Source: Methylophilus sp. Leaf416
GTDB taxonomy: Bacteria > Pseudomonadota > Gammaproteobacteria > Burkholderiales > Methylophilaceae
Assembly (NCBI RefSeq): GCF_001424665.1
Contig: NZ_LMQS01000004.1
Location: 437,680-501,679 of the forward strand
DNA: 64,000 nt
Direction: 5' to 3'
Shown here: piece by piece, positions 47,545 to 58,833 of the stretch
Position numbering within the stretch: the first letter of the stretch is position 1
Layout: every line of letters begins with the position of its first letter
Translations under genes and position numbers: made by a program
Notes under the pieces: model-generated
Seen by the model: only the letters and a program-made list of their open reading frames with translations
Database searches by the model: none
What the model was told of the DNA's origin: nothing

Positions 47545-47576
47545 AAAAAGCGCCCCGATTCCTCAAGGCGCTTTTT
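47545..47576. terminator. bidirectional intrinsic terminator between ampG and katG
   Basis: Stem AAAAAGCGCC/GGCGCTTTTT (10 bp) around a 12-base loop. It lies 17 bases from the katG stop and serves katG best. The 140 bases between ampG and this hairpin hold nothing I recognise. Confidence 0.85.
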
Positions 47577-47592
47577 CTTTTTTACAGCGCAA

Positions 47593-49797
<2,205 letters not shown>

Positions 49798-49890
49798 TTA
49801 TTGACTGACCACCCTTGAGTGACCATGCGATAAATATACTACTTGTTAAATATTACGATAATCGTTTTCTAGGTAATGAATATGGTTTAT

Positions 49891-49962
49891 CTAGTTGCTG
49901 GCAGCGTAAGCCGCCAATACTTCCTGCAACTGGGATAAATCCTGAAGCCACCTGTTAATCAT
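49891..49962 (-). CDS. 23-residue small ORF upstream of katG
   Basis: On the minus strand an ATG at 49962 follows GGAGG by five bases and opens a 23-codon frame, starting MINRWLQDLSQLQE and ending in an Ala-rich tail, that could form one amphipathic helix. It ends 111 bases before the katG ATG. No family is recognised. The good ribosome site favours translation; the hairpin around that site suggests control. It could be a leader peptide or a small protein of the peroxide response, or chance. Confidence 0.5.
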   Translation of the reverse strand: MINRWLQDLSQLQEVLAAYAASN

Positions 49963-49966
49963 TTTT

Positions 49967-50002
49967 GCCTCCATGAATCAATGTTGTCTGATGCATGGAG
50001 GC
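49967..50002 (-). promoter_or_regulatory. hairpin enclosing the ribosome-binding site of the small ORF
   Basis: GCCTCCATG (49967-49975) pairs perfectly with CATGGAGGC (49994-50002); after one mismatch the stem continues with ATCA/TGAT and closes on an 8-base loop. Read on the minus strand, the GGAGG of the small ORF is fully inside the 3' arm. There is no U-run. Confidence 0.7.
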
Positions 50003-50109
50003 CATTCTAGGCAAGCCACTTCAATTTGTATAATTGTATGTTTTGATACTATTGATTGATAAAATTAATAGATTTACACTAATGGCCTCTTCACAGCAGT
50101 GAGAAAAAC

Positions 50110-51012
50110 ATGACCCTGATTGAACTGAAGTTTGTGCTGGCAGTAGCGCAGGAACGCAATTTTCGCCGGGCGGCTGAGAAATGTTTTGTCACACAACCGG
50201 CATTAAGCCTTGGCATCAAAAAGCTGGAAGAGGAATTAGGCGTTTTGCTGTTTGAGCGTAACCGTAATGACGTGACACCAACGCCGATAGGTGAACAGAT
50301 CATTGAGCAGGCGAACACCGTGCTGGAGCAAGCGGCAAAAATCAAGGAAATGGCCAAGCATGGCAGCGACCCGTTGAATGGGCCTTTCAAGCTGGGCATG
50401 ATCCATTCGGTAGGCCCTTACCTGTTGCCGGAAATGATTCCGCCATTGGTTAAAACTGCACCAAATATGCCGCTGGAAGTAGAAGAAAATATTACCGCTA
50501 CACTGGAACAGCAATTAAGGAATGGCGTGATTGACGCGGCAGTCGTGGCCTTGCCGTTTAATGTGCCCGGGATTGAAATCACACCGCTTTATGATGAAGA
50601 TTTTAATGTGGTGGTGCCAGCCAGCCACCCATGGGCACAACGTAAAACAGTGAATCCGGATGAATTAGGCAACGAAAAAGTGCTATTACTGAATAGTGGG
50701 CATTGCTTTAGCAACCAGGTGACACAGGCTTGCCCTGAACTAGGTCGTAAGGGCGAGGTGCTACAAGGTAATTCTTTGGAGACTATACGTAATATGGTGG
50801 CTTCCAACCTGGGGATTACGGTGTTGCCAGCCATGGCGACTGTCGCACGTTACCAGAATCCGCTGATTCGGGTGATTCCATTCACCAAACCGGTGCCTAG
50901 CAGGAGGATTGCATTGGCCTGGCGTAAAAGTTTTGTGCGCACGGCTGCAATTGAGGTGTTGGGAAAAGTGATGTCAGACATCGGCGCGCAGGCGAAAAGC
51001 ACTGGCGGATAA
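50110..51012 (+). CDS. oxyR: peroxide-sensing LysR regulator OxyR
   Basis: The LysR helix-turn-helix lies at residues 1-60 (FRRAAEKCFVTQPALSLGIKKL). The redox cysteines are Cys199 and Cys208 in NSGHCFSNQVTQACPEL, the same numbers and context as in E. coli OxyR, so it should sense peroxide by disulfide formation. 300 residues. It is divergent from katG, its classical target. Confidence 0.95.
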   Translation: MTLIELKFVLAVAQERNFRRAAEKCFVTQPALSLGIKKLEEELGVLLFERNRNDVTPTPIGEQIIEQANTVLEQAAKIKEMAKHGSDPLNGPFKLGMIHSVGPYLLPEMIPPLVKTAPNMPLEVEENITATLEQQLRNGVIDAAVVALPFNVPGIEITPLYDEDFNVVVPASHPWAQRKTVNPDELGNEKVLLLNSGHCFSNQVTQACPELGRKGEVLQGNSLETIRNMVASNLGITVLPAMATVARYQNPLIRVIPFTKPVPSRRIALAWRKSFVRTAAIEVLGKVMSDIGAQAKSTGG

Positions 51013-51024
51013 TATTTCTGGAAT

Positions 51025-52107
51025 TTAATAAGCAATCGCGACGCGGAACCCGGTCACGGCTTTTTCGGAGATACCAAGGCTGGTTTTAACCGGTTGCTCC
51101 TGTTGTCCCGCCAGGCCTTCAGAAACCTTGGCAGTTGCAGGCAAATATTCCTTAGGTGTCAGGACTTTGCGCAATACCGGTTCGTCAGCCATATTGGTCA
51201 GCGTCAGTTCTATCATCGGGTAAGTTTGAGACACCGCACCGTGATTGATCAATACGCTGGAAAATACCAGTACCCCTTCGCGCTCCCTGTGTTCCTGAAT
51301 GTCGGCATCATCAATGGTTAATTGCGTAATATCCTTAGGCAATGCCACCGCGCAATGTGCCAATTTGCAAGCCGACTGCAGCAGCGGTTTGGTAAAAGGA
51401 TAATTAGCGGCCAGGCTTGTGCGTGTGAAATAAACAGACTGCAACAGGAGGGTTACTAGCATTAAGCAGGCTAACAGTGGAAACACCCATGGTGCTTTGG
51501 GTTTTTCTGCGGCTGCTGGCCACTCTTCGCTCAGGGAAACATTACGCAAAAATTCCGGAATGGCTTTTGTATCAGCTTCTTCGCGCCCAAGATTCCAGTT
51601 CAATGCCCGGATCTGTTGAGTATCTTGAGCGGCATCCTCCTGGGTCGTGAGCGGAGCATCCAACTCTGCTGTTGGGCTATCCAGTGTCGCTTCAGGAGCA
51701 GGGTAGCTATCAGAACCATAAGTATCCGAGACATAAGCATCTGAGCTGTGCGCTCCAGAATTCTCTGAACTTGCATGCTCGACTTCTGTTGAAGCTGTCT
51801 GGGAGATGTCTGCTTCAGGTGTCACGTACTGCGTGTTGCTGGTTTCAGTGACTTCTGGTGTAAATGTCTCTGCCGGTGTGTCGTCGGTCAGTGCAATCGA
51901 TTCAATTGCTGGAGTGGGTTCTGCAGGTGCGACTGATTCGTCCGCCGCAATGGTTTCTGTTGCTTCTGTCGAGTCAATCAGCGAAGAGCGTGCATCAAAC
52001 ACATGATTGCATTCACCACAACGTACTTTGCCGGCATAGGCTTGCAGTTGTTCGTCGTTGACTTCAAATTGTGTTTGGCAGGCAGGGCACGCCGTGATTA
52101 GAGACAT
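51025..52107 (-). CDS. zinc-ribbon (MJ0042) and DUF3426 membrane protein
   Basis: Residues 1-38 form a zinc ribbon with CPAC and CGEC (TACPACQTQFEVNDEQLQA). A long acidic, Thr/Ser/Glu-rich linker follows, then one membrane helix (PWVFPLLACLMLVTLLLQSVY, about 205-225) and a periplasmic DUF3426 domain ending at VAIAY. Such proteins are common beside prmA in betaproteobacteria, but their role is unknown. The ATG at 52107 overlaps prmA by ten bases; nine further codons upstream look less likely. Confidence 0.85.
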   Translation of the reverse strand: MSLITACPACQTQFEVNDEQLQAYAGKVRCGECNHVFDARSSLIDSTEATETIAADESVAPAEPTPAIESIALTDDTPAETFTPEVTETSNTQYVTPEADISQTASTEVEHASSENSGAHSSDAYVSDTYGSDSYPAPEATLDSPTAELDAPLTTQEDAAQDTQQIRALNWNLGREEADTKAIPEFLRNVSLSEEWPAAAEKPKAPWVFPLLACLMLVTLLLQSVYFTRTSLAANYPFTKPLLQSACKLAHCAVALPKDITQLTIDDADIQEHREREGVLVFSSVLINHGAVSQTYPMIELTLTNMADEPVLRKVLTPKEYLPATAKVSEGLAGQQEQPVKTSLGISEKAVTGFRVAIAY

Positions 52108-53000
52108 TTTCTGGTTCCCGTCAGCAAGACCCATCCATCTTGCTGGATGGGGGCATCCATTTCAAACCACTCTGAGTAATGCGTCAGCAACATTTCCTGC
52201 TGACTATCCAATATGCCGGATAATGCAACTTTGCCGCCATTTTTGCAAGATTTGGCAATCACCGGCGCCAATACCATCAAGGCACTGGAAAGAATATTGG
52301 CGACCACAATATCAAATGGCTCATGCAGATACTCTGCAGAATCATAAAATAGCGCTTCCACCTGGTTATTGGCGGCATTGTCACGGCTGGCGATGACCGC
52401 CTGCGTATCAATGTCCACACCAATCACCTGGCCGGCGCCCAGTTTTTTTGCCGCAATCGCGAGGATGCCGGAGCCACAACCGTAATCCAGTACATTGGCC
52501 TGAGCCAATTCGGATTTAGGTAATTGTGCCAGCCAGCTCAAACATAAATGCGTGGTGGGATGGCTACCGGTACCAAATGCCAGACCGGGATCCAGCACAA
52601 TATTGATTGCCTCCGCATTGGGCGCCTGGTGCCATGATGGCACAATCCATAAATTATCAGTCACACGAATCGGGTCGAATTGCGCCTGGGTTGCACGCAC
52701 CCAATCCTGCTCTTCAATCTGTTCCAACTGGTATTTCAAACCATCCAGCTGCAACTCGGATTGCACTGTGGCTAGCAAAGCCGTCACATCCGCGTCAGCT
52801 TCCAGCATGGCAGTCACGATATTCTGTTGCCAGATACCTGGTGGTGGATCGCCCGGCTCACCAAAAATGGCTTGTTCAGCCATGGTGTCCGCATGCGCGT
52901 CTTCAATGCTGACAGACAGTGCGCCATGTTCCATCAACACATCGCTGAGCGACTCCGCCTGTGGCTCGGTCGATTGAATTTTAAGTAACAGCCAATGCAC
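52098..53000 (-). CDS. prmA: ribosomal protein L11 methyltransferase
   Basis: PrmA trimethylates ribosomal protein L11 with SAM. The N-terminal L11-recognition domain is followed by the catalytic domain with DPGLAFGTGSHPTTHLCL, NVLDYGCGSGILAIAAKKLG and the NPP-like VVANILSSALMVLAP. 300 residues. It starts two bases after accC stops, so the accBC-prmA transcript is continuous. Confidence 0.95.
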   Translation of the reverse strand: MHWLLLKIQSTEPQAESLSDVLMEHGALSVSIEDAHADTMAEQAIFGEPGDPPPGIWQQNIVTAMLEADADVTALLATVQSELQLDGLKYQLEQIEEQDWVRATQAQFDPIRVTDNLWIVPSWHQAPNAEAINIVLDPGLAFGTGSHPTTHLCLSWLAQLPKSELAQANVLDYGCGSGILAIAAKKLGAGQVIGVDIDTQAVIASRDNAANNQVEALFYDSAEYLHEPFDIVVANILSSALMVLAPVIAKSCKNGGKVALSGILDSQQEMLLTHYSEWFEMDAPIQQDGWVLLTGTRKCL

Positions 53001-53002
53001 AA

Positions 53003-54352
53003 TTACTTAGCGCTGATGCCCAGCTTCTGTTCAAGATAGTGAATGCTGGTGCCGCCTTGCTGAAACGCCAGATCAGACATCAGGTCAGAATGCAGTTCCT
53101 TGTTGGTTTTAATACCTTCGACATACAGTTCAGACAAAGCTACGCGCATTCTGGCAATCGCTTGCTCGCGGGTGGCACCGTGCGTGATCAATTTACCGAT
53201 CATGGAATCGTAATGTGGGGGCACTGTATAACCGCCATATACATGAGTGTCCATGCGCACGCCAGGTCCACCTGGCATATGGAAGCGGTTAATGAAACCA
53301 GGAGAAGGCACAAAATTGTAAGGATCTTCGGCGTTAATCCGGCACTCAATGGCATGACCATTCAATACGATGTCACGCTGACGGAAAGGAAGTTTTTCAC
53401 CGGCGGCAATAAAGATTTGCTGTTGTACCAGATCAATCCCGGTAATCATCTCGGTCACCGTATGCTCTACTTGCAAACGGGTGTTCATCTCAATGAAATA
53501 GAATTCGCCGTTTTCATACAGGAACTCAAAGGTGCCAGCACCACGATATTTGATTTTGCGGCAGGCTTCGGCACAACGTTCACCTATCTTGTCGCGCAAT
53601 CTTGCTGGTAATAAAGGTGAAGGCGCTTCTTCAATGATTTTCTGGTGACGACGTTGCATGGAGCAATCACGGTCACCCAGGAACACCGCATTGCCATGTT
53701 CGTCGGCCAGTATCTGGATTTCAATATGGCGCGGGTTTTCCAGGAATTTTTCCATGTAAACCACCGGGTTACCAAAAGCGCTTTGCGCTTCGGCTTTGGT
53801 CATATTGACTGCATTTATTAACGCCGCTTCAGTATGCACCACGCGCATACCGCGGCCACCTCCGCCACCAGCCGCTTTGATAATGACCGGGTAACCGACA
53901 CGTTTGGCTGTTTTAACAATTTCAGCAGGATCATCAGGCAAAGCACCATCTGAACCAGGTACGCAAGGCACGCCAGCTTTTTTCATGGCATCCTTGGCGG
54001 AAACCTTATCGCCCATCAGGCGGATTGTTTCAGCACGTGGCCCAATAAACACGAAACCACTTTGCTCCACACGCTCGGCAAAGTCGGCATTTTCAGACAA
54101 AAAGCCATAACCCGGGTGTATCGCCTGCGCATCTGTTACTTCAGCAGCGCTGATGACTGCCGGAACATTCAGGTAACTTTTAGCGGAAGGAGCTGGGCCA
54201 ATACAGACGGACTCGTCAGCCAATTTAACATATTTGGCATCGCGGTCGGCCTCGGAGTGCACGGCTACGGTTTTGATCCCCAGTTCACGGCAGGCACGTT
54301 GCACACGCAAGGCTATTTCGCCTCGGTTTGCAATCAGTATTTTCTCGAACAT
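53003..54352 (-). CDS. accC: acetyl-CoA carboxylase, biotin carboxylase subunit
   Basis: AccC carboxylates biotin on AccB using ATP and bicarbonate, the first half of malonyl-CoA formation. The ATP-grasp glycine loop [13 protein letters not shown], the [13 protein letters not shown] and [21 protein letters not shown] segments and the opening [17 protein letters not shown] are clear. 449 residues is standard. A 38-codon ORF that resembles its N-terminus ends two bases before its ATG. Confidence 0.97.
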   Translation of the reverse strand: MFEKILIANRGEIALRVQRACRELGIKTVAVHSEADRDAKYVKLADESVCIGPAPSAKSYLNVPAVISAAEVTDAQAIHPGYGFLSENADFAERVEQSGFVFIGPRAETIRLMGDKVSAKDAMKKAGVPCVPGSDGALPDDPAEIVKTAKRVGYPVIIKAAGGGGGRGMRVVHTEAALINAVNMTKAEAQSAFGNPVVYMEKFLENPRHIEIQILADEHGNAVFLGDRDCSMQRRHQKIIEEAPSPLLPARLRDKIGERCAEACRKIKYRGAGTFEFLYENGEFYFIEMNTRLQVEHTVTEMITGIDLVQQQIFIAAGEKLPFRQRDIVLNGHAIECRINAEDPYNFVPSPGFINRFHMPGGPGVRMDTHVYGGYTVPPHYDSMIGKLITHGATREQAIARMRVALSELYVEGIKTNKELHSDLMSDLAFQQGGTSIHYLEQKLGISAK

Positions 54353-54354
54353 TT

Positions 54355-54471
54355 TTAACTCCGCGTCTTCATAGCTGCCTGGCTATTAGCCACGGCGCAT
54401 TTTAATTTTGTTGCAGTACAACCTGTCGATAGCTGGCTGCCACGTTGGGCAATCAGAATTTTTTCTAACAT
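54355..54471 (-). pseudogene. 38-codon mini-ORF resembling the accC N-terminus
   Basis: The ORF opens MLEKILIAQRGSQLS, which matches the AccC opening ([14 protein letters not shown] in many species) over its first eleven residues, and about 25 of 33 bases match the accC start here. It then diverges and stops with TAA two bases before the accC ATG. It looks like a partial duplication of the accC 5' end that now acts as an upstream ORF, perhaps coupling accC translation to accB. Whether it is translated is unknown; no strong ribosome site is visible. Confidence 0.55.
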
Positions 54472-54490
54472 ATATATCAATCAGCGAATC

Positions 54491-54952
54491 TTAACCAATC
54501 AGGAATAATGGTTCGCCGTATTCCACTGGTTGGCCGTTTTCAACAAAGATTTTCTTGATCACGCCGGCATACTCACTCTCAATTTCATTGAGTAGCTTCA
54601 TCGCCTCGATAATACATACCGTTTCACCGGCATTCACGCTGCTGCCAACGTCAACAAATGCTTTGGCATCAGGAGAAGAGGCGCGGTAGAAAGTACCAAC
54701 CATAGGTGATTTCACTACTTTGCCTTCTGGCTCCGGCGCTGGTGCGCTAGCAGTAGCGCCGGCAGGCGCAGCAGCTGGTGCTGCACTAGCCGGGGCAGCC
54801 TGGGCAGGCGCAGTTACATATTGTGTAACCGGCGCAACGCCAGTGATGGTGCGGCTGATACGTACTTTTTCTTCACCTTCGGTCAGTTCCAGTTCGGAAA
54901 TTCCCGATTCCTCGACCAGATCAATCAATTTTTTGAGTTTGCGTAAATCCAT
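54491..54952 (-). CDS. accB: acetyl-CoA carboxylase, biotin carboxyl carrier protein
   Basis: AccB carries biotin between the two half-reactions of acetyl-CoA carboxylase. The biotinylated lysine is in [12 protein letters not shown] of the C-terminal biotinyl domain, with [15 protein letters not shown] preceding it. An Ala/Pro-rich linker joins it to the N-terminal helix. 153 residues. The motif is EAMKLL rather than the usual EAMKLM or EAMKMM, a mild variation. Confidence 0.97.
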   Translation of the reverse strand: MDLRKLKKLIDLVEESGISELELTEGEEKVRISRTITGVAPVTQYVTAPAQAAPASAAPAAAPAGATASAPAPEPEGKVVKSPMVGTFYRASSPDAKAFVDVGSSVNAGETVCIIEAMKLLNEIESEYAGVIKKIFVENGQPVEYGEPLFLIG

Positions 54953-54978
54953 AGAAACCTCGATTTAGAATGTTTTAA

Positions 54979-55416
54979 TTATAGTTGTTGGATATGGCGA
55001 TAAGCGGCGTAATAGCCTTCCGCGCCCAAACCGCAGATGACGGCCGTCGCGATATCGCTGAAATAAGAGTGATGCCTGAATGGCTCCCGTGCGTGCACAT
55101 TGGAAAGATGTACTTCAATAAACGGTACTTTCACCGCTGAAATTGCATCACGAATCGCCACCGAAGTATGTGTGAAAGCCGCAGGATTGATGATGACATA
55201 ATCCACGCGGTTAACAGACAATGTGTGTATCTTCTCAATAATATCCGCTTCAGAATTGCTCTGAAAGGTTTCCAGCCGTGCCTGATCTGCGTGCGCCAGT
55301 GCATGCAACCCCTGGTCGATATCTGCCAGGGTCTGGTTGCCATAATGCTGTGGCTCGCGAGTGCCAAGCATGTTGAGATTAGGTCCATGAATCACCAGGA
55401 TAGATTTGGTGCCCAT
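54979..55416 (-). CDS. aroQ: type II 3-dehydroquinate dehydratase
   Basis: AroQ makes 3-dehydroshikimate in the shikimate pathway. The flexible lid with the active tyrosine region ([16 protein letters not shown]), [15 protein letters not shown] and the [19 protein letters not shown] motif are diagnostic. Here REPQHYG has the YG with an inserted His relative to the usual PEIYG. 145 residues, upstream of accB by 26 bases, as in many proteobacteria. Confidence 0.95.
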   Translation of the reverse strand: MGTKSILVIHGPNLNMLGTREPQHYGNQTLADIDQGLHALAHADQARLETFQSNSEADIIEKIHTLSVNRVDYVIINPAAFTHTSVAIRDAISAVKVPFIEVHLSNVHAREPFRHHSYFSDIATAVICGLGAEGYYAAYRHIQQL

Positions 55417-55610
55417 TTCACATGCCTTTTAAAGAGAAAGATACAACCTTCATGGCGCGAAGTTTGCCGAAGTTATTGCATTTTGTCCAGCAGAATTCGT
55501 CAATTACACAAAAGTGAAACATCGCTAATTTTGCTGTTAAGTGCGGGATCTTTGCTCCGAACATGCAGCGATTAAAGCATTGTATTCAATCAAATAACAG
55601 TTTGAATAGC

Positions 55611-56144
55611 CTACAACTTAAGTGCTTTTTGCAGCATTTCGCTGTTAACGCGGCCAAAGAAAATATGGGTGATTTCGCCCTGTGCAGAGACAATCACCGT
55701 ATATGGCAAGACGCCTTTATTGTTACCCAAGGTCTCTGCCAGAGGCATGCCTTCATTTTCGGCAATCAGCAATGGATAGGACACCGGTGTGCTTTCGACA
55801 AACTCATGCACAGCTGCAGCTTCATCAATGGCCACGCCCAATACCGTAATGTCGGGGTGTGCAGTGGCAAGTTCAGAAATCTCCGGCATTTCATCACGGC
55901 AAGGCTCGCACCAGGTAGCCCAGAAATTGAGGATCATAGGCTTGCCTTTGAATTGTGCTAACGGGTATGACTTACCTTTTTGATCGCTTAAGGTGGTATT
56001 CCAGAGCGCACTTACCGCAGTTTTATCAGGTAACGTCGTATCTGCGCCCATAAACTGATGGCGGTTCAGGTAAAGCCAGCGGAACCCGCTGCCAAGGACG
56101 ACGATCAGCAGGACGGTCATTACGATACGCGCGACGTTACGCAT
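55611..56144 (-). CDS. membrane-anchored TlpA/ResA-like thioredoxin
   Basis: One N-terminal membrane helix (about residues 6-24) anchors a periplasmic thioredoxin domain with the active site WATWCEPC (about 81-88) and the cis-proline in VLPYTVIV. It is of the TlpA/ResA class, reducing disulfides for cytochrome c maturation or repair. The ATG at 56144 has GGAGG eight bases upstream and overlaps the dsbD stop by eight bases, so DsbD is the likely electron donor. Confidence 0.88.
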   Translation of the reverse strand: MRNVARIVMTVLLIVVLGSGFRWLYLNRHQFMGADTTLPDKTAVSALWNTTLSDQKGKSYPLAQFKGKPMILNFWATWCEPCRDEMPEISELATAHPDITVLGVAIDEAAAVHEFVESTPVSYPLLIAENEGMPLAETLGNNKGVLPYTVIVSAQGEITHIFFGRVNSEMLQKALKL

Positions 56145-57933
56145 GGTTAGGTCCTCCAAGTGCACGCAGTATTTTCAGGAAACGATCCGCATCGTGATAG
56201 CCTTTGATGACTGGTTGTAAAGGCTGGCCTTGACTATCAAAAAAGATGATACCCGGTGGGCCAAACAATTCGAATTTTTTAAGCAATGCTGCATCCTGCG
56301 CATTATTTGCTGTCACGTCTGCCTGCAATAGCACTATTTGATTTAATTCAGCCTGCACCTGATGATTTGTGAATACAAATTGCTCATATTCTTTACATGA
56401 CACACACCAGTCAGCATAAAAATCCAGCATCACGCGCTTGCCTTGTGCGGCGTGCACGGCTTGATCAAGTTCTTGCACATTACGCACACGTTGAAACTGT
56501 ACTGCCTGCCTGCCAGTTTGTGGGGCGGACGCAAGATTCTGCAATGGCCTCAGTGGTGAACTTGCTCCTGACCAGGCCCCGATCAGCAAAGCAACGCCAT
56601 ACAGCAATAAAAAGACTGCCGCGCCTTTAATAAGCCTTTGCGCGGTACTGGCAGTCGTCGGCAACGGGTCAATGGCACGCAAATAAATAGCCGGTATGAT
56701 ACAAAGTGCTGCCCACAACAACATCTGCACACTGGTTGGCAAAATAGGGCTGATCACCCAGATAGCGACAGCCAGCATTAGTACGCCAAACAGGCGGCGG
56801 ATGGTGTTCATCCATTCGCCCGCTTTTGGCAGGATTGATCCTGCAGAAGCACCAATCAACAGTAAAGGCATGCCCATACCCAATGAGAGTGAAAACAGTG
56901 CAACGGCACCGAGAACCACATCATGGGTTTGACTGATATAGAGTAAAGCGCCCGCCAAAGGCGCGGCCACGCATGGGCTGATAATCAGGGCAGAGATGGC
57001 GCCCATCAGAAAGTCGCTGAGCAAATGTCCGCCTTTAAACCGGTGACTCCAGTTAAAGAAAGCATTTTCTATGGCACTTGGCAGTTTAAGCTCATAAAAA
57101 CCGAACATGGAAAAAGACAAGGCCACAAAAATCAATGCGCCGGCAGTTAATGCCCATGGTGTTTGCAGGGCATTACTCAATAGTTGTCCGGATAAGCCGG
57201 CCGCCACACCTGCCAGGGTGTAGGTCAGGCACATGCCCAAGGTGTAGGCAAGCGATAAAGTGAATGCTTTGGCGCGTGAGGCTTGTGCGTTTTTACCGAC
57301 AATAATGCCTGACAAAATCGGAATCATTGGGAACACGCATGGCGTAAAGGCGAGCAGTAAACCGGCGCCAAAGAAACCAGCCACGATTTGCCACCAGTGT
57401 CCGGAAGAAAGCAGTTTTTCAGATACGCCATCGTCAACTTCTAATGCTGATGGCTGGCTGCTAGTGACTGAAACTGGCGAAGCAGATGGCGTTAATGGCA
57501 GGGATTTGGTCTGCGGCGGATAGCACAGCCCTTTTTCGCTGCAACCCTGGTAACGTATTTGTAGCATCGCGGGCGCCGTGTCGGGGAAAACCACTTCTGC
57601 GGCGGTATCATGATGAAAAACCTGTTGCTGGCCGAAATTGGGATCATTTTTACTTTCGCCTGGCGGCAACGAAATGGTCGCTTTTTGATCTGCCGGTAAC
57701 AGTTGTATGCGTTCACGATACAGATAATGACCAGGCGCGATAATAAATTTCACTTGCGCGTGTGTTTGATCCACCAGCACAGCTTCTACCTTGAACGCTT
57801 TATCTACCGGCAAAAACTCTTCAGCGTCTTCATCGGTAAATAGTTGGGAGAACCTTGAATCCGCGTGCACCGGTAGTGCAGTTGCCAGTAGCATCGCCAG
57901 GGTCGCCCACGCTTTAATCCATTTAGTGATCAT
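56137..57933 (-). CDS. dsbD: thiol:disulfide interchange protein DsbD
   Basis: DsbD moves reducing power from cytoplasmic thioredoxin to the periplasm. A signal peptide (end VHA) is followed by the N-terminal alpha domain with paired cysteines CSEKGLCYPP, an eight-helix membrane domain with cysteines in TPCVFPMIPI and SPCVAAPLAG, and a C-terminal thioredoxin domain with CVSCKEYE. 598 residues. The order cutA-dsbD-tlpA is typical. Confidence 0.95.
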   Translation of the reverse strand: MITKWIKAWATLAMLLATALPVHADSRFSQLFTDEDAEEFLPVDKAFKVEAVLVDQTHAQVKFIIAPGHYLYRERIQLLPADQKATISLPPGESKNDPNFGQQQVFHHDTAAEVVFPDTAPAMLQIRYQGCSEKGLCYPPQTKSLPLTPSASPVSVTSSQPSALEVDDGVSEKLLSSGHWWQIVAGFFGAGLLLAFTPCVFPMIPILSGIIVGKNAQASRAKAFTLSLAYTLGMCLTYTLAGVAAGLSGQLLSNALQTPWALTAGALIFVALSFSMFGFYELKLPSAIENAFFNWSHRFKGGHLLSDFLMGAISALIISPCVAAPLAGALLYISQTHDVVLGAVALFSLSLGMGMPLLLIGASAGSILPKAGEWMNTIRRLFGVLMLAVAIWVISPILPTSVQMLLWAALCIIPAIYLRAIDPLPTTASTAQRLIKGAAVFLLLYGVALLIGAWSGASSPLRPLQNLASAPQTGRQAVQFQRVRNVQELDQAVHAAQGKRVMLDFYADWCVSCKEYEQFVFTNHQVQAELNQIVLLQADVTANNAQDAALLKKFELFGPPGIIFFDSQGQPLQPVIKGYHDADRFLKILRALGGPNHA

Positions 57934-57974
57934 TATCTTGCACCTTAATTAACCATGACCTATCAATCATGGCC

Positions 57975-58304
57975 TTATGCCAGCGTTTCAGCCGCAACCC
58001 AACGCAGATATTCCGGCAAACCCTCGTTGACATGGATAGCTACAATCTCGGGAAGTTCATAAGGATGCAATTCGCGAATTTTATCTGCCAATGCTGTATA
58101 GCCTTGCTGAGTGGTTTTAATCGTTAACTTTACTTCTTCTGCGGTTTCGATTTGGCCCTGCCAGCGGTAAACCGATTTGACAGGGCTTGAAATATTCACA
58201 CATGCCGCCAACTGTGCACTAACCAGCGCTTGCGCCAGGCTTTCTGCGCATGCCATATCCGGCACATGGGTAAACACGATTATAATTTGCTCTTTTGGCG
58301 TCAT
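57975..58304 (-). CDS. cutA: CutA-family divalent-cation tolerance protein
   Basis: CutA1 proteins are small trimeric ferredoxin-like proteins linked to copper tolerance; the real function is unsettled. The 109 residues contain ACVNISSPVKSVYRWQG, EEVKLTIKT and LHPYELPEIVAI, all conserved. It starts 29 bases from fxsA on the other strand and lies upstream of dsbD. Confidence 0.94.
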   Translation of the reverse strand: MTPKEQIIIVFTHVPDMACAESLAQALVSAQLAACVNISSPVKSVYRWQGQIETAEEVKLTIKTTQQGYTALADKIRELHPYELPEIVAIHVNEGLPEYLRWVAAETLA

Positions 58305-58333
58305 GTGCGCTGACTCACCACAGGATTACTGAC

Positions 58334-58783
58334 ATGCGTTTTATCATCTTTGCTATTTTACTGGCTTTTCCGTTTCTGGAGATAGCGGTCCTGATTGAAC
58401 TTAGTCAGCGGTATGGCTGGTGGGTGCTCGCTTACCTAATGATTATTGGTTTTCTTGGCCTCCAATTGATACGTGCTGAAAAAAACCTTATTGCAGCGCG
58501 TATGTTTCAACAGCTAGCGGCTGGTGGCAACCCGATTTCAGCCATGTTTTCAACCGCTCGCAATATGTTTGCCGGTGTGCTTTTGCTTATTCCCGGGGTC
58601 ATCAGTGACGTGATTGCAGTGGTGTTATTGTTCATGCCAGCGAATAAGGCTGCTTCTGGCAGTACATCAAATAAGACTGGGTTTCAAGCCAGCGCCAATG
58701 ATGAGGCGATTGAAGGTGAGTATACTGAAATCAAAGAAGCCAAACCCAAAGACAACGTCGTGCATCTGCCAAAAAAAGATTAA
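58334..58783 (+). CDS. fxsA: FxsA-family membrane protein
   Basis: The protein opens with MRFIIFAILLAFPFLEIAVLIEL and has three hydrophobic helices, the last in GVLLLIPGVISDVIAVVLLF, matching FxsA, an inner-membrane protein that in E. coli relieves phage T7 exclusion by F. The C-terminus is charged and variable. The ATG at 58334 is chosen; 13 upstream codons in frame look non-coding. 149 residues. Confidence 0.9.
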   Translation: MRFIIFAILLAFPFLEIAVLIELSQRYGWWVLAYLMIIGFLGLQLIRAEKNLIAARMFQQLAAGGNPISAMFSTARNMFAGVLLLIPGVISDVIAVVLLFMPANKAASGSTSNKTGFQASANDEAIEGEYTEIKEAKPKDNVVHLPKKD

Positions 58784-58833
58784 GTCATCCTAAACTTCAA
58801 GCCTTACCAAGAAAAATCTCTACAATATAAGCC

